Shown here one piece after another: positions 20,129 to 32,118 of a stretch of DNA of 64,000 bases. The stretch comes from Nitrosomonadales bacterium (lineage in GTDB: Bacteria > Pseudomonadota > Gammaproteobacteria > Burkholderiales > Gallionellaceae), in assembly GCA_016214695.1 (NCBI GenBank), contig JACRNY010000001.1, positions 1,054,001 through 1,118,000 on the forward strand, in the 5' to 3' direction. Each line of letters begins with the position of its first letter. The first letter of the stretch is position 1. The position numbers were made by a program, and so were the translations under genes. Under the pieces are notes generated by a model. The model was given only the letters and a program-made list of their open reading frames with translations. It was not told the origin of the DNA and searched no databases.

Positions 20129-20416
20129 ATGTCCCTAAGTACAGCCGATGTCGAAAAAGTCGCCCGCCTTGCCCGGCTGGCGATGAACGACCAGGAACTC
20201 CAAGCCGCCCAGGCGCAACTGAACAACATCTTCGGCCTCATCGCCGAGATGCAGGCCGTTGATACCAAAGGCGTTGAACCCATGTCGCACAGCCAGGACC
20301 TGGCCCAGCGCCTGCGCGAAGACAGGGTCACCGAACCCAACCAGCGCGAGGCTTTCCAGGCCGTCGCCCCGCAAGTGGAACAGGGTCTTTACCTGGTTCC
20401 GCAGGTCATCGAGTAA
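20129..20416 (+). CDS. gatC: Asp-tRNA(Asn)/Glu-tRNA(Gln) amidotransferase subunit C
   Basis: [24 protein letters not shown]...; upstream of gatA; start refined to 20129. Confidence 0.95.
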   Translation: MSLSTADVEKVARLARLAMNDQELQAAQAQLNNIFGLIAEMQAVDTKGVEPMSHSQDLAQRLREDRVTEPNQREAFQAVAPQVEQGLYLVPQVIE

Positions 20417-20421
20417 GCACC

Positions 20422-21873
20422 ATGATCCATTCCAGCCTCAGCCAGCTTGGCGCCGCCCTGCGCGCCAAAAAGATCTCCAGCGTCGAACTGACGCAGACTT
20501 ACCTCGACCGTATCGCCCAGCTCAACCCCACGCTCAACGCCTTCATCACCGTGAACCCGGAGATGTCGCTGGCCCAGGCCAGGGCCGCCGACGCCCGCCT
20601 GGCTGCGGGTTCCGCCGCAGCGCTGACCGGCATCCCCATCGCGCAGAAGGACATCTTCTGCGCCAAGGGCTGGCTGACGACCTGCGGCTCGAAGATGCTG
20701 CACAACTTCGTCTCGCCCTACGATGCGCATGTCATTTCGCAATTCAACAATGCGGGCGCGATCAACCTCGGCAAGACCAATATGGACGAGTTCGCCATGG
20801 GTTCGTCGAACGAGACCTCGCATTACGGCGCGGTGAAGAACCCGTGGGACACGGCACGCGTGCCCGGCGGCTCCTCCGGCGGTACGGCGGCGGCCGTGGC
20901 GGCACGCCTGTGTGCGGCGGCGACCGGCACCGACACCGGTGGCTCCATCCGCCAGCCGGCCGCGCTGTGCGGCATCTCCGGCCTGAAACCGACCTACGGC
21001 GTGTGCTCGCGCTACGGCATGATCGCCTTCGCCTCCAGCCTCGACCAGGCCGGCCCGATGGGACGCAGCGCCGAGGACCTCGCGCTGATGATGAACGTGA
21101 TGGCCGGCTTCGACGAGCGCGATTCAACCTCGCTGCAGCGCGAGAAAGAAGACTACACACGCGACCTGAACAAGCCGCTGACCGGTCTGCGCATCGGCCT
21201 GCCCAAGGAGTTCTTTGCCGAAGGCATGGGCAGCGACGTGGCGAAGGCGGTCGAAGCCGCCCTTGCCGAATACAAGAAACTCGGCGCCGTCATCGTCGAC
21301 ATCAGCCTGCCGAACTCTAAATTATCAGTGCCTGTCTATTACGTGCTGGCGCCGGCGGAAGCGTCGAGCAACCTGTCGCGCTTCGACGGCGTGCGCTATG
21401 GTTACCGCGCGCCCGAGTACAGCGACCTTGCCGACATGTACGAAAAATCGCGCGCACAAGGCTTTGGCGCAGAAGTGAAACGCCGCATCATGATCGGCAC
21501 CTACGTGCTGAGCCACGGCTACTACGACGCCTACTACCTGCAGGCACAGAAGATCCGCCGCCTGATCGCACAGGACTTCACCGAAGCCTTCACGCAATGC
21601 GACGTGATCATGGGGCCGACCTCGCCTTCCACCGCGTTCAAGCTGGGCGAGAAAGGCGACGATCCGGTGCAGATGTACCTGTCCGACATCTATACCATCG
21701 CCGTCAACCTGGCCGGCCTGCCCGGCATGTCCATCCCCTGCGGTTTCGGCGCCAACGACATGCCGGTGGGATTGCAGATCATCGGCAACTATTTCGACGA
21801 GGCGCGCATGCTCAACGTGGCGCACCAATTCCAACAGGCGACCGACTGGCACAGCCGCGCGCCAAAAATCTGA
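20422..21873 (+). CDS. gatA: Asp-tRNA(Asn)/Glu-tRNA(Gln) amidotransferase subunit A
   Basis: [25 protein letters not shown] amidase signature; GGSSGG. Confidence 0.98.
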   Translation: MIHSSLSQLGAALRAKKISSVELTQTYLDRIAQLNPTLNAFITVNPEMSLAQARAADARLAAGSAAALTGIPIAQKDIFCAKGWLTTCGSKMLHNFVSPYDAHVISQFNNAGAINLGKTNMDEFAMGSSNETSHYGAVKNPWDTARVPGGSSGGTAAAVAARLCAAATGTDTGGSIRQPAALCGISGLKPTYGVCSRYGMIAFASSLDQAGPMGRSAEDLALMMNVMAGFDERDSTSLQREKEDYTRDLNKPLTGLRIGLPKEFFAEGMGSDVAKAVEAALAEYKKLGAVIVDISLPNSKLSVPVYYVLAPAEASSNLSRFDGVRYGYRAPEYSDLADMYEKSRAQGFGAEVKRRIMIGTYVLSHGYYDAYYLQAQKIRRLIAQDFTEAFTQCDVIMGPTSPSTAFKLGEKGDDPVQMYLSDIYTIAVNLAGLPGMSIPCGFGANDMPVGLQIIGNYFDEARMLNVAHQFQQATDWHSRAPKI

Positions 21874-21886
21874 GCGACATCACATC

Positions 21887-22687
21887 ATGAAGATCTCCCG
21901 CTTCACCGGCGTCCCCGCCCTCAAACGACAACTGGACCGCCACCCGGTCTACGGCGCGGTGCGCAACATCGACGACCTGCGCCGCTTCATGGAACACCAT
22001 GTCTACTCGGTGTGGGATTTCATGTCGCTGCTCAAATACCTGCAGCGCGATCTCGCCCCGGCCGTCATGCCGTGGATGCCGACCGGAGATGCCGCAGTCA
22101 CCTCGACACAGCGTTTCATCAACGAGATCGTGCTGGGCGAAGAGACCGATGAAGGTCTGCCGGATGCCAAGGGCAACCCGACCTTCGTCAGCCATTTCGA
22201 CCTGTACATCGGCGCCATGGAAGAAGTCGGCGCCGATACCACAGCAGTGAAGGCTTTCCTCAAATCCGTGCAACGCAACGGCATCGAGAAGGCATTGAAG
22301 AGCGCCAGGATCCCGGAGCCGTCGCGCCAGTTCATGCAGACCACTTTCGGCTTCATCGGCACGGAGAAGACGCATATCGTGGCCGCCGCTTTCGCGCTGG
22401 GCCGCGAACAGGTGATTCCCGGCATGTTCCGCGCGTTGCTGGCCGACATGAACATCAGCAAGAAGAAGGCGCCGCTGTTCCACTACTACCTGGAACGCCA
22501 CATCCACCTCGACGACGAGTTCCACGGCCCGCTCTCGCTCAAGCTGTTGAGCCACCTGTGCAAGGGCAGCGACACCAGGCTGCGCGCAGCATCGAAGGCC
22601 GGTTGTGCCGCCATCGAAGCGCGCATCGCGTTGTGGGACGGCGTGCGCGCCGCCCTGCCGTCCACTCAAAAGACACGGAGCAAATGA
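21887..22687 (+). CDS. DUF3050 family protein (heme-oxygenase-like fold)
   Basis: [69 protein letters not shown]; sits between gatA and gatB. Confidence 0.85.
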   Translation: MKISRFTGVPALKRQLDRHPVYGAVRNIDDLRRFMEHHVYSVWDFMSLLKYLQRDLAPAVMPWMPTGDAAVTSTQRFINEIVLGEETDEGLPDAKGNPTFVSHFDLYIGAMEEVGADTTAVKAFLKSVQRNGIEKALKSARIPEPSRQFMQTTFGFIGTEKTHIVAAAFALGREQVIPGMFRALLADMNISKKKAPLFHYYLERHIHLDDEFHGPLSLKLLSHLCKGSDTRLRAASKAGCAAIEARIALWDGVRAALPSTQKTRSK

Positions 22688-24138
22688 TGCAGTGGGAGAT
22701 CGTCATCGGGCTGGAAGTACACACCCAGCTCTCGACCAACACAAAAATCTTTTCCGGCGCCTCGACCGCATTCGGCGCCGAGCCCAACACGCAGGCCGAT
22801 GCGGTGAGCATCGCCTTGCCCGGCGTGCTGCCGGTGCTGAACAAGGGCGCGGTGGAGCGCGCGATCAGGTTCGGTCTCGCCACTGGCGCGCATATCGCGA
22901 ACCGCTCGGTGTTCGCGCGCAAGAACTACTTCTACCCCGACCTGCCCAAGGGCTACCAGATCAGCCAGTTCGACCTGCCGGTGGTGGGACAGGGCGCGCT
23001 GACCATCCAGGTCGAGCCGCTGTCCGGTAACGCCAAACCCTATGAGAAGACGGTGCGCATCACCCGCGCCCACCTGGAAGAAGACGCGGGCAAATCGCTG
23101 CACGGCGATTTCCACGGCATGACCGGAATCGACCTCAACCGTGCCGGCACGCCGCTATTGGAGATCGTGTCCGAGCCGGACATGTGTTCCGCCGCCGAAG
23201 CCGTGGCTTACGCCAAGGCGCTGCACACGCTGGTGCGCTGGATCGGCATCTGCGACGGCAACATGCAGGAGGGCTCTTTCCGCTGTGACGTGAACGTATC
23301 GGTGCGCAAACCCGGCCAGCCGCTGGGCACGCGCCGCGAGATCAAGAACCTGAACTCGTTCAAGTTCATGCAGCAGGCCATCGACTACGAGGTGCAGTGG
23401 CAGATAGACACCATCGAGAACGGCGGCAAGGTGCAGCAGGCCACCGTGCTGTTCAATCCCGATACCGGCGAGACGCGCGCCATGCGCAGCAAGGAAGACG
23501 CGCACGACTACCGCTACTTCCCCGATCCCGATCTGTTGCCGCTGGAAATCAGCAATGACTGGATCGAGCAGGTGCGCGGCACCTTGCCCGAACTGCCGCA
23601 AGCCAAGCAGGCCCGCTATGTGAACGATCTCGGCCTTTCCACCTATGACGCCAGCGTGTTGACCAGCTCGCGCGAGATGGCGGATTTCTTCGAAGCCGCG
23701 CTCGGCGATGCCAGCGAGCAAGCGAAGATATGTGCCAACTGGATCATTGGCGAAGTCAGTGCGCAGCTGAACCGCGACGGCCTGGACATGACGCAATGCC
23801 CGATCACCGCGCAACAACTCGGCGGCATGCTGACGCGCATCGCCGACGGCACCATCTCCAATTCCGGTGCGAAAGAAGTGTTCCGCACCATGTGGGCGGA
23901 AGGCGGATCAGCGGATGCGATCATCGAAGCCAAGGGGCTGAAGCAGGTTTCGGATTCCGGCGCCATCGAGGCGCTGGTGGACGAGATCATCTCCGCCAAT
24001 GCGGAGAAGGTCGCGGAATACCGCAGCGGCAAGGACAAGCTGTTCGGCTTCTTCGTCGGTCTCGCCATGAAGGCCAGCAAAGGCAAGGCCAATCCGGCGC
24101 AGTTGAACGATATCCTGAAGAAAAAACTGGAAGGTTAA
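22684..24138 (+). CDS. gatB: Asp-tRNA(Asn)/Glu-tRNA(Gln) amidotransferase subunit B
   Basis: [43 protein letters not shown]-terminal YqeY-like tail; ATGA overlap with the DUF3050 gene. Confidence 0.98.
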   Translation: MMQWEIVIGLEVHTQLSTNTKIFSGASTAFGAEPNTQADAVSIALPGVLPVLNKGAVERAIRFGLATGAHIANRSVFARKNYFYPDLPKGYQISQFDLPVVGQGALTIQVEPLSGNAKPYEKTVRITRAHLEEDAGKSLHGDFHGMTGIDLNRAGTPLLEIVSEPDMCSAAEAVAYAKALHTLVRWIGICDGNMQEGSFRCDVNVSVRKPGQPLGTRREIKNLNSFKFMQQAIDYEVQWQIDTIENGGKVQQATVLFNPDTGETRAMRSKEDAHDYRYFPDPDLLPLEISNDWIEQVRGTLPELPQAKQARYVNDLGLSTYDASVLTSSREMADFFEAALGDASEQAKICANWIIGEVSAQLNRDGLDMTQCPITAQQLGGMLTRIADGTISNSGAKEVFRTMWAEGGSADAIIEAKGLKQVSDSGAIEALVDEIISANAEKVAEYRSGKDKLFGFFVGLAMKASKGKANPAQLNDILKKKLEG

Positions 24139-24902
24139 TCCAGAATCACGTTCCTGGATTTATGCGGGGCCTTGCTGAACGCAAGGTCGTACAGCCAGTT
24201 CGGCAGGCGCTTCATCACCCACCCCACAACACCCATCTGCCAGGGCACCACGGCGAACGATGTGCCGCGCGCGATCACGCGCGCCATGCGTTTCGCCGCC
24301 ACCTCAGCATCCAGAATGAACGGCATCGGATAGGTGTTGATGTCGGTCATCGGCGTCCTGATATAGCCGGGACACAGCGTCACCACCTTCACACCGCTGC
24401 CGTACATCTCGACGCGCAGACTTTCCAGATACGAGATCGCAGCGGCCTTGGAAGCCGAATAGGCGCCCGATCCGGGCAGGCCGCGAAAGCCCGCCACGCT
24501 GGCGATACCGACCAGTGTTCCCTGTTTGGCCTCACGCATCGCGGCCAGGAACGGCTGGAAGGTCTTCACCATGCCAAGCACGTTGATGTCCATCACGCTC
24601 TGGAAAACTTCCTCGTCCTCGACATATTCGGTGAGCGTGCCGCGGCTCACGCCTGCGTTGGCGATGACGATGTCCGGCACGCCGGCACGCGCCATGAAAT
24701 CGCCGGCCGCCCGCTGGATAGCCGGGGCATCGCGTACATCGAGTGCATAGCAAAACACTTTTTCGGGAAATTCCGCCGCAAGAACCTGCAGCAGTTCGCC
24801 CCTGCGGGCGAAGGCGGCGACGCTGGCGCCGCGCTCAAGATAATGGCGCGCGAGGGCAAGACCGATGCCGCTCGACGCGCCTGATACGACGACCTTCATC
24901 AA
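24135..24902 (-). CDS. SDR-family NAD(P)-dependent oxidoreductase
   Basis: [45 protein letters not shown]. Confidence 0.9.
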   Translation of the reverse strand: MMKVVVSGASSGIGLALARHYLERGASVAAFARRGELLQVLAAEFPEKVFCYALDVRDAPAIQRAAGDFMARAGVPDIVIANAGVSRGTLTEYVEDEEVFQSVMDINVLGMVKTFQPFLAAMREAKQGTLVGIASVAGFRGLPGSGAYSASKAAAISYLESLRVEMYGSGVKVVTLCPGYIRTPMTDINTYPMPFILDAEVAAKRMARVIARGTSFAVVPWQMGVVGWVMKRLPNWLYDLAFSKAPHKSRNVILD

Positions 24903-25522
24903 CGGCCGGTACGTTCCTTGCGGGCGATCTTGATCACCTCGTCCAGCACGCGGATGGTCTCATCCGGCTGCAAGCCGGTGATGATGTACTTGCCGTCCAC
25001 CGCGATGGTCGGCGTGCCGCGCACGTTGTAGCCGCGCACCAGCTGGTTGCTGCGGTTGATCTTGCTCAGCATGGCGAAGGAATTGTAGGCCGCACCGAAC
25101 TTCGCACGATCCACCCCGTGCTTCGCCACGAAATCGGTGATGCGTGCTTCGTCGCGCAGGTCGGTGTTCTGCACGTTCCAGGCCTTGAACAGCGGGTCGT
25201 GCAGTTGCTTGCGTTGCCCCAGCGACTCCAGCGCATAGAAAGTACGCGCCATCGGTTCCCAGCTGTCGTTGAACACTGCGGGCACATATTGCAATTCGAC
25301 ATCCCTGGGTTTCTTCTGCTCCCAGGCTTCGATCAGCGGATGCAGGTGGTAGCAGTGTGAACAGCCGTAGAAGAAGAACTCCAGCACTTCGACCTTGCTG
25401 CCGCTGCTCACCGGCTGCGGCGGATTCATCACCTTGTAGTCCCTGCCTGCGACCACCTCGGCCTGAACCTGGGTCGCGCACAGCAGGGCCAACACTGCAA
25501 AGAACTGCTTGATCGATCTCAT
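24899..25522 (-). CDS. dsbA: Thiol:disulfide interchange protein DsbA
   Basis: Signal peptide; VLEFFFYGCSHCYHLHPLIEAWE (CSHC active site); VRGTPTIAVDGKYI (cis-Pro). Confidence 0.94.
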   Translation of the reverse strand: MRSIKQFFAVLALLCATQVQAEVVAGRDYKVMNPPQPVSSGSKVEVLEFFFYGCSHCYHLHPLIEAWEQKKPRDVELQYVPAVFNDSWEPMARTFYALESLGQRKQLHDPLFKAWNVQNTDLRDEARITDFVAKHGVDRAKFGAAYNSFAMLSKINRSNQLVRGYNVRGTPTIAVDGKYIITGLQPDETIRVLDEVIKIARKERTGR

Positions 25523-25549
25523 GTCTTCTCCTTATCGAATCTCCGCCCC

Positions 25550-26122
25550 TTACTGGGCGTGTACCTGGGTGGCGATGATGCCGTTCTGTTTCAGCGCAGC
25601 GATGGTCTTGCCCGCCTCGCCGCCGTTATACGGGCCGAGACGCACGCGGTGCCACACGCCCTTGTCCGGGATGGTCGCCGCCTGGATCTTTGCCTCGAAG
25701 CCCGAGAACGCCAGTTTGGCCTTCAGTTTCTCCGCATCGCCCACATTCTGGAAAGAGCCCGCTTGCACGTAATACATCTCTTTGGATGCCGGCGCTTGCT
25801 GCGCGGTTTGCGTCTTCGTCGCAGTCGGCTCCTTCGGCTTTGCCGGCGCCTTGCGTGCCGTGCCATCCGACTTGTCGGTCAGCACTTTGTAGAATTCGAA
25901 CTGCTGCTTGTTTTCGGCCACGCCCGAGGCCGCTGTCGTCGCCGCCACCGGTGCACTCGCGGGGACTGCCGCCACCGGCGGAGCCGGCTTGTGCTGTTCC
26001 TTGCTGGTGAACTCGGCCGGGTTCTTGTTGACGATATACCAGGCGACGCCGCCGGCGATCGCCAGACCCAGCACCATGCCGATGACCAGTCCGGCAACCA
26101 CCTTGGATTTTTCGCCGCTCAT
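25550..26122 (-). CDS. SPOR domain-containing membrane protein
   Basis: N-terminal TM; C-terminal YYVQAGSFQNVGDAEKLKAKLAFSGFEAKIQ...WHRVRLGPY. Confidence 0.9.
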   Translation of the reverse strand: MSGEKSKVVAGLVIGMVLGLAIAGGVAWYIVNKNPAEFTSKEQHKPAPPVAAVPASAPVAATTAASGVAENKQQFEFYKVLTDKSDGTARKAPAKPKEPTATKTQTAQQAPASKEMYYVQAGSFQNVGDAEKLKAKLAFSGFEAKIQAATIPDKGVWHRVRLGPYNGGEAGKTIAALKQNGIIATQVHAQ

Positions 26123-26150
26123 ATCCGTTCTTTCCTCATCTCGTTATGCG

Positions 26151-27827
26151 TCACATCTTCTCGGGTGCGCTGACACCCAGCAACGCCAGGCCGTTCTTCA
26201 ATACCTGTGCCACCGCGGCGATCAACGCCAGGCGCGCCAGCTTGAGCCTCTCGTCCTCGACGAGGAAGCGCGAGGCATTATAGTAGCTGTGAAAATCGGC
26301 CGCCAATTCTTTGAGGTAGAAAGCGACCAGATGCGGCGCAAGGTCTTCCGCCGCCGTCTCGATCACCTGCGGAAAATCGATCATGCGCTGCAGCAGCTGG
26401 GTCTCGTACTCGCTGTCCAGCACCCCCACATCCGCGCTCAACAGTGACAGGCGTTCGCCGCCCCACTGCGCCAGCACCGTGCTGATGCGCGCATGCGCGT
26501 ACTGGATGTAGTAAACGGGATTGTCGTTGCTCTGCGACTTGGCCAGGTCGATGTCGAACACCAGTTGAGAATCGGGATGGCGCGCGGCGAGGAAATAACG
26601 TGTCGCATCGCAACCCACCTCGTCGATCAGGTCGCGCAGCGTGACATAGCTGCCGGCGCGCTTGGATATCTTCACCTCTTCGCCGTTCTTCAGCACCGTC
26701 ACCATCTGGTGCAGCACATAGTCGGGCCAACCTTTGGGGATGCCGATGTCCAGCGCCTGCAGGCCGGCTCTTACACGGGTGATCGTGGAGTGGTGATCCG
26801 CGCCCTGCTCGTTGATCACGCGCTCGAAGCCGCGCTTCCATTTGTCCCAGTGATAGGCCACGTCCGGCACGAAGTAGGTATAGCCGCCCTCGCGCTTGCG
26901 CATCACGCGATCCTTGTCGTCGCCGAAATCGGTGGTGCGCAGCCACAGTGCATCGTCCTGCTCGTAGGTGTGGCCGCTGGCAACCAGTTTTTTCACCGTC
27001 TCCTCCACCTTGCCGTCGGTATACAGGGCCGACTCCAGCGAGAACACGTCGAACTCCACCTCGAAGGCGCGCAGGTCCAGATCCTGTTCGCGGCGCAGGT
27101 AGGCCACGGCGAAATGGCGGATGGCCTCGCCATCGTCCGCATCGCCCTTGCCGGTGATGTGCTGGTCGTCGGCTTCCACCGTCTCCTTCGCCATGTAGGC
27201 ATTGGCCACGTCGACGATGTAGCTGCCGCGATAGCCGTCTTCCGGCCACTCCGGACTTTCCGGAGTGACGCCCTTGCAGCGCAGCTGCACCGAGCGCATC
27301 AGGTTGTCGATCTGCTGGCCGGCATCGTTGTAGTAGAACTCGCGCGTCACGTTCCAGCCCGCCGCGTGCAGCACACGGCACAGGCAATCGCCCACCGCCG
27401 CGCCGCGGCCGTGGCCCACATGCAGCGGACCGGTAGGATTGGCCGAGACGAACTCCACGCCCACCTTGCGCCCCTGGCCGGCATGCACATGGCCGTAGCC
27501 GGCCCCCGCCTGCAGCACGCCGCGCACCACCTCCTGCTTGGCGGCGGCCGTGACGAACACGTTGATGAAGCCCGCCCCGGCGATCTCGACCTTTTCAATG
27601 ACAGCCGATCCCGGCAACGCCGCGATCAGCGCATTGGCGATATCGCGCGGCGATTTGCGCAGCGGCTTGGCCAGCTGCATCGCCAGGTTGCAGGCGTAAT
27701 CGCCATGCGAGGCCTGTTTCGGGCGTTCGATGAGGATCGTCGCGCCTTCATGGTCGGGGGCGACAACGCGCAGAGCCTGCGCGAACAGATCGGTCAGATG
27801 GGATTTGAAATTCAGGACTGCTGACAT
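26151..27827 (-). CDS. argS: Arginyl-tRNA synthetase
   Basis: [24 protein letters not shown] (HIGH); [20 protein letters not shown]. Confidence 0.98.
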   Translation of the reverse strand: MSAVLNFKSHLTDLFAQALRVVAPDHEGATILIERPKQASHGDYACNLAMQLAKPLRKSPRDIANALIAALPGSAVIEKVEIAGAGFINVFVTAAAKQEVVRGVLQAGAGYGHVHAGQGRKVGVEFVSANPTGPLHVGHGRGAAVGDCLCRVLHAAGWNVTREFYYNDAGQQIDNLMRSVQLRCKGVTPESPEWPEDGYRGSYIVDVANAYMAKETVEADDQHITGKGDADDGEAIRHFAVAYLRREQDLDLRAFEVEFDVFSLESALYTDGKVEETVKKLVASGHTYEQDDALWLRTTDFGDDKDRVMRKREGGYTYFVPDVAYHWDKWKRGFERVINEQGADHHSTITRVRAGLQALDIGIPKGWPDYVLHQMVTVLKNGEEVKISKRAGSYVTLRDLIDEVGCDATRYFLAARHPDSQLVFDIDLAKSQSNDNPVYYIQYAHARISTVLAQWGGERLSLLSADVGVLDSEYETQLLQRMIDFPQVIETAAEDLAPHLVAFYLKELAADFHSYYNASRFLVEDERLKLARLALIAAVAQVLKNGLALLGVSAPEKM

Positions 27828-27921
27828 TGCTTTACGCCTTCAAAAGAGGCGCGGATTATAGCATTTGAGTCCCGCGGGCATATTTTGAACTTGCTTGCCT
27901 GCCGGCCAAGCACGTGCGGCG

Positions 27922-30900
27922 TCAGGCCCGCTCCAGCAAGGCCCTGAACTGTTCGATCGACACCGGTTTGCTGAACAGATAGCCCTGGTAATGGATGCAC
28001 CCGGCATTCTCCAGGAAAGTGCGCTGCGCTTCCGTCTCCACCCCCTCCGCAATCACGTCCAGGTTCAGGCTCTGTGCCATGGCGATGATGGTGCTGACGA
28101 TGGTCTTGTCGCTGCGGTCATTGGCGAGGTCGCGCACGAACGACTGGTCGATCTTGAGCTGATCGAGCGGAAGCCGTTTGAGGTATTGCAGGGAGGAGTA
28201 GCCCGTGCCGAAATCATCCAGCGATATGCCGACACCGATCTCGTTGAGGGCGTTCATGGTGGCGATGGTGTCCTCGACGTTCTCCAGCAACATGCTCTCG
28301 GTCAGTTCCAGCTTGAGCAGCTTCGGATCGATGGCATGTCGCTGCACGGCGTTGCGCACCTGCCCGACGAAGCCGGTCTGGCGGAACTGCTTGGCACTGA
28401 CGTTCACCGACAGCACCAGTCCGCGGGTCGATTCTTCCTTCTCCCATTGCTTGAGCTGGGCGCAGGCCGTCTCCAGCACCCATTGTCCTATCGTCAGGAT
28501 CAAGCCGGTCTCCTCCGCCAGCGGGATGAATTCGGCCGGCAATACCAGGCCGCGCACCGGGTTCTCCCAGCGGATCAGCGCCTCGGCGCCCACCACCCGG
28601 CTCGACCCTTCGATCTGCAGCTGGAAATACAGGCGGAACTGCTTGCGCTCGATGGCATCGCGCAGCTCCACCTCCAGCGCGGCATGGGCGTTGATCGAAT
28701 CCTGCATCCGCGGATCGAAGAAACGCAACGTGTTGCGGCCGGCCTTCTTGGCCTGATACATGGCGATGTCAGCCTGTTTCAGCAACTCGTCGATGGAGAT
28801 GTCGCGATTGAACAGGGTGGCGCCGATGCTGGGCGTGCTGTTGTAGGCATGCGAACCGAGCTGGTAGGGCTGGTCGAGCGAGGCCAGTATCTTGTTGCCG
28901 ACGGTCTCCGCCTGCTCCGCCGCTTCCAGCATGTTCTCGCTGAGATCCTCCAGCATGACCACGAATTCATCTCCGCCCAGACGCGCGACCGTGTCGCCTT
29001 CGCGCACGCAAGTGACCAGCCTCTCGGCGACGCGCTCCAGCAGAAGGTCGCCGATGTCATGTCCGAGGGTGTCGTTGAGCGTCTTGAAGTTGTCGAGGTC
29101 GATGAACAATATCGCGCCGCCCTTGCCGCTGCGGCTGCTGGATGCCAGCGCCTGCTGCAGGCGATCCTGCAACAGGCGCCGGTTGGGCAGGCGGGTGAGC
29201 GGATCGAAGAAAGCCAGGTTGCGGATCTCCTCCTCGGCCGACTTGCTCGCCGTGATGTCCATCAGGGTCGCCACATAGTTCGCGATGCGGCCTTCGGAGT
29301 CTTTCACAGTGGTGATGGTGAGGTGCTCCGGGTAGGCTTCTCCGCTCTTGCGCCGGTTCCATACCTCGCCTTCCCAGCCGCCCGTGCGCTCTATGCTTTG
29401 CCACATGGCCGCATAGAACTGCGCATCATGCCTGCCCGACTTGAGTATGCGCGGACTCTTGCCGATCACCTCATCCGGCGCGTAGCCGGTGATGCGGGTG
29501 AAGGCCTGATTCACGCGCAAGATCACGCCGGCGGCATTCGTGACCATCATCCCTTCCTGAGATTCAAAGGCGGTCGCCGCGATGCGCAACTGCTGCTCTG
29601 CATGCATGCTCTCGGTGATGTCACGCGCGATCCCCAGCAGCACCATCTCCATGTTCGCATCCAGCATCGGCGTGGCATGGATCTCCAGAATGCGCGATGT
29701 TCCCCTGAGCCCTTTGGTCTTGAAAGCCAGGATGCCGCTGTCGCCGTTCATCACCTGGCGATGCAGGGCCACAAAAGGTTCACGGTGTTCCGGCTCGATA
29801 TAGTCGAGGAAGCTCTTGCGATGCACCTCCTCCATCGACGCGGCTTCCAGTATCGCCATGCCGGCGGCATTCAATTCCAGCAGGTTCTGCTTGCCATCGA
29901 CGACCAGGATGCACTCCGGCTCCGTTTCGAAGATCGTACGCAAACGCTTCTCGCTCACCCTCAGCTTCTCCCCGGCCACTCGCAGCTGTTCGGCACGCTC
30001 GATGATCAGCCCCTGCTGCACGCTCAGGCGGAACAGGAGCACAACGGCACCGACCGCCAGCAGCCAAAGGACGACCGTGCCGATGACGGCCTGCAGACGA
30101 TCCTTGGCAAGGATCTCCTCGACCGGTTTCAGCAAAGTGTGTTCGCTCAGACCGAGCACGACCACCACTGGCGCCTCGCTGATCCGCTGCCACTGGTAGA
30201 TGCGGACTACCTTGTCGAATTTCGCCGTCGACCTGAATGAGCCGCTGGGCTGGGCATCAGGCCCGAGATAGGACCGGGTGGAAGTGACGCTCGTGCCGAG
30301 GGCTTTTTCCATGCCGCGGTTTCGCGCAAGGTATTCCCCGCTTTGCCGCACGATGGAGATCGAATCCTCTTCCGCCAGGGACAATGTAGCCAGTGTTCTG
30401 TGCAGATATCCGGGCGACAACGAAATGACGATTACGCCGGCAAAACGGCCGTTGCGCTGAATGGGACGCGAGAATTGTATCGACCACTGCCTGGAGACCC
30501 GGCCAAGGACCGGGGCGCTGATGAACAGATGGGGCTCACCGCCTCCCAGATGGGATTTGAAATGCTCGCGATCCCCCAGATAGACGCGCTCTTTCATGCC
30601 AAGGTTGGAATAGGCAAGGTAACCTTCGGCATCGATCACGCCTATCTGCAGCAGCGAGCCTTCAGGGAAACGCTGCTTCACCTTGTCGGCCTGCAGGAAG
30701 AATTCGCGCCTCTTCCCCTGTGCGTATGTGTCGGCAAGTTCCTGTGCGGCAAAATCGGCATAGCGAACCAGAATGGCAACCTGTTCGGCCACTGCGCTGT
30801 TCAATTGCCTGGCGCGCAATTCCGCCTGGGCGATGGTCTCCGAACGCAGCTGGTCAGCCGCCCTGGTCAATTGCCACCAGTACAAAGCCGTCGCCATCAT

Positions 30901-30954
30901 GGTCAGCAGTATGACCAGCCAGGCGATCCTTTTGGTGTGCAGGGGAGAACTCAT
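27922..30954 (-). CDS. PDC-type sensor / PAS / GGDEF / EAL protein (c-di-GMP turnover)
   Basis: Two TM flanking a periplasmic sensor, PAS repeats, ARLGGDEFVVMLEDL, GAEALIRWENP, DDFGTGYSSLQYLKRLPLDQLKID. Start refined to 30954. Confidence 0.93.
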   Translation of the reverse strand: MSSPLHTKRIAWLVILLTMMATALYWWQLTRAADQLRSETIAQAELRARQLNSAVAEQVAILVRYADFAAQELADTYAQGKRREFFLQADKVKQRFPEGSLLQIGVIDAEGYLAYSNLGMKERVYLGDREHFKSHLGGGEPHLFISAPVLGRVSRQWSIQFSRPIQRNGRFAGVIVISLSPGYLHRTLATLSLAEEDSISIVRQSGEYLARNRGMEKALGTSVTSTRSYLGPDAQPSGSFRSTAKFDKVVRIYQWQRISEAPVVVVLGLSEHTLLKPVEEILAKDRLQAVIGTVVLWLLAVGAVVLLFRLSVQQGLIIERAEQLRVAGEKLRVSEKRLRTIFETEPECILVVDGKQNLLELNAAGMAILEAASMEEVHRKSFLDYIEPEHREPFVALHRQVMNGDSGILAFKTKGLRGTSRILEIHATPMLDANMEMVLLGIARDITESMHAEQQLRIAATAFESQEGMMVTNAAGVILRVNQAFTRITGYAPDEVIGKSPRILKSGRHDAQFYAAMWQSIERTGGWEGEVWNRRKSGEAYPEHLTITTVKDSEGRIANYVATLMDITASKSAEEEIRNLAFFDPLTRLPNRRLLQDRLQQALASSSRSGKGGAILFIDLDNFKTLNDTLGHDIGDLLLERVAERLVTCVREGDTVARLGGDEFVVMLEDLSENMLEAAEQAETVGNKILASLDQPYQLGSHAYNSTPSIGATLFNRDISIDELLKQADIAMYQAKKAGRNTLRFFDPRMQDSINAHAALEVELRDAIERKQFRLYFQLQIEGSSRVVGAEALIRWENPVRGLVLPAEFIPLAEETGLILTIGQWVLETACAQLKQWEKEESTRGLVLSVNVSAKQFRQTGFVGQVRNAVQRHAIDPKLLKLELTESMLLENVEDTIATMNALNEIGVGISLDDFGTGYSSLQYLKRLPLDQLKIDQSFVRDLANDRSDKTIVSTIIAMAQSLNLDVIAEGVETEAQRTFLENAGCIHYQGYLFSKPVSIEQFRALLERA

Positions 30955-31248
30955 GATTGCCGATCCGGGTTCGCCGTACCAATGGTTGCGGCAGCAACGG
31001 GCTCGCCGGAACGAGTTTCCAGCGCAGTGACGATCGGTATGAGATGCCGCTCTCGCCCCGGATGGCGAGAATAAGACGGGGTCATGCTTTCCTCCTACTC
31101 CGGCGCTCCTGCACGATCGCCGCATGTGCGATCTGTTGCGGAATGCTCTCGATGATGGCAACGATTGTACGCTGATGACAGGGGGATTTCACCCAGAAGC
31201 GGAGAGCGTGCCGACCTGAGGAAAAGGCCCCGCGGCAACGTCAAGGCT

Positions 31249-32073
31249 TCAATCCGAAGACGGCAAACGTATGGTGTACTGCCCCGATTTTTCATCCTTC
31301 ACCAGCACGACCAGCTTGTGCTTCTGCGCATCCTCGATCAGTTCCTTGAACGAATGGTAGCCGTAGTAGGTTTCGTTGAAGCCGGGCTTGCGTCGTTGCA
31401 TGGTGGGTTTGACCATCGAACCCCAGAGTTTCTCGTCGGAACCGCGTTCGGAAATCAGGCCTTCGACAGTCTCGACCAGGAAGTCCATGGCTTCCTGCTT
31501 CTTGTCGTCCTCGCTCTTTGCCGCAGCAGGTTTCGCGGTTTCGGCTTTCACCTTGGCGGGCGCTTTCTTGGCGGCCTGTTTCTTCTTGGCTTCCTGCACG
31601 CGCACGAGGTCGTCGTAGAAGATGAACTCGTCGCAGTTGGCGGAGAGCAGGTCGGAGGTGGAGTCCTTCACGCCGATGCCGATGACGTATTTGTTGTTCT
31701 CGCGCAGCTTGGATACCAGCGGGGAAAAGTCCGAATCGCCGCTGATGATGACAAAGGTATCGACGTGGGATTTGGTGTAGCAAAGATCCAGAGCATCGAC
31801 GACCATGCGGATGTCGGCGGAATTCTTGCCGCTTTGTCGCACATGCGGGATCTCGATCAATTCAAAAGCGGCCTCGTGCATGGTGGCCTTGAATTCCTTG
31901 TAGCGGTCCCAGTCGCAATAGGCCTTCTTCACAACGATGCTGCCCTTGAGCAGCAGGCGTTCGAGTACTTTCTTGATGTCGAACTGCGCGTACTTGGCGT
32001 CGCGCACGCCCAGCGCCACGTTCTCGAAATCGCAGAACAGGGCCATGTTGGTGATCTCGGGCTGGTTTGCCAT
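31249..32073 (-). CDS. NYN-domain (LabA/DUF88-like) protein with C-terminal OST-HTH/LOTUS domain
   Basis: ALFCDFENVALGV, VDALDLCYTKSHVDTFVIISGDSDFSPLVSKLRENNKYVIGIG; C-terminal WGSMVKPTMQRRKPGFNETYYGYHSFKELIEDAQKHKLVVL. Confidence 0.85.
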   Translation of the reverse strand: MANQPEITNMALFCDFENVALGVRDAKYAQFDIKKVLERLLLKGSIVVKKAYCDWDRYKEFKATMHEAAFELIEIPHVRQSGKNSADIRMVVDALDLCYTKSHVDTFVIISGDSDFSPLVSKLRENNKYVIGIGVKDSTSDLLSANCDEFIFYDDLVRVQEAKKKQAAKKAPAKVKAETAKPAAAKSEDDKKQEAMDFLVETVEGLISERGSDEKLWGSMVKPTMQRRKPGFNETYYGYHSFKELIEDAQKHKLVVLVKDEKSGQYTIRLPSSD

Positions 32074-32118
32074 GCGCACTCCCCCTTTGGATAGCCACTA
32101 CGACAAGTTCACTATACT

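Noticed and set aside
27895-30240. 781-aa plus-strand ORF opposite the GGDEF/EAL gene
   Set aside because: Antisense shadow ORF of a well-supported multi-domain protein.
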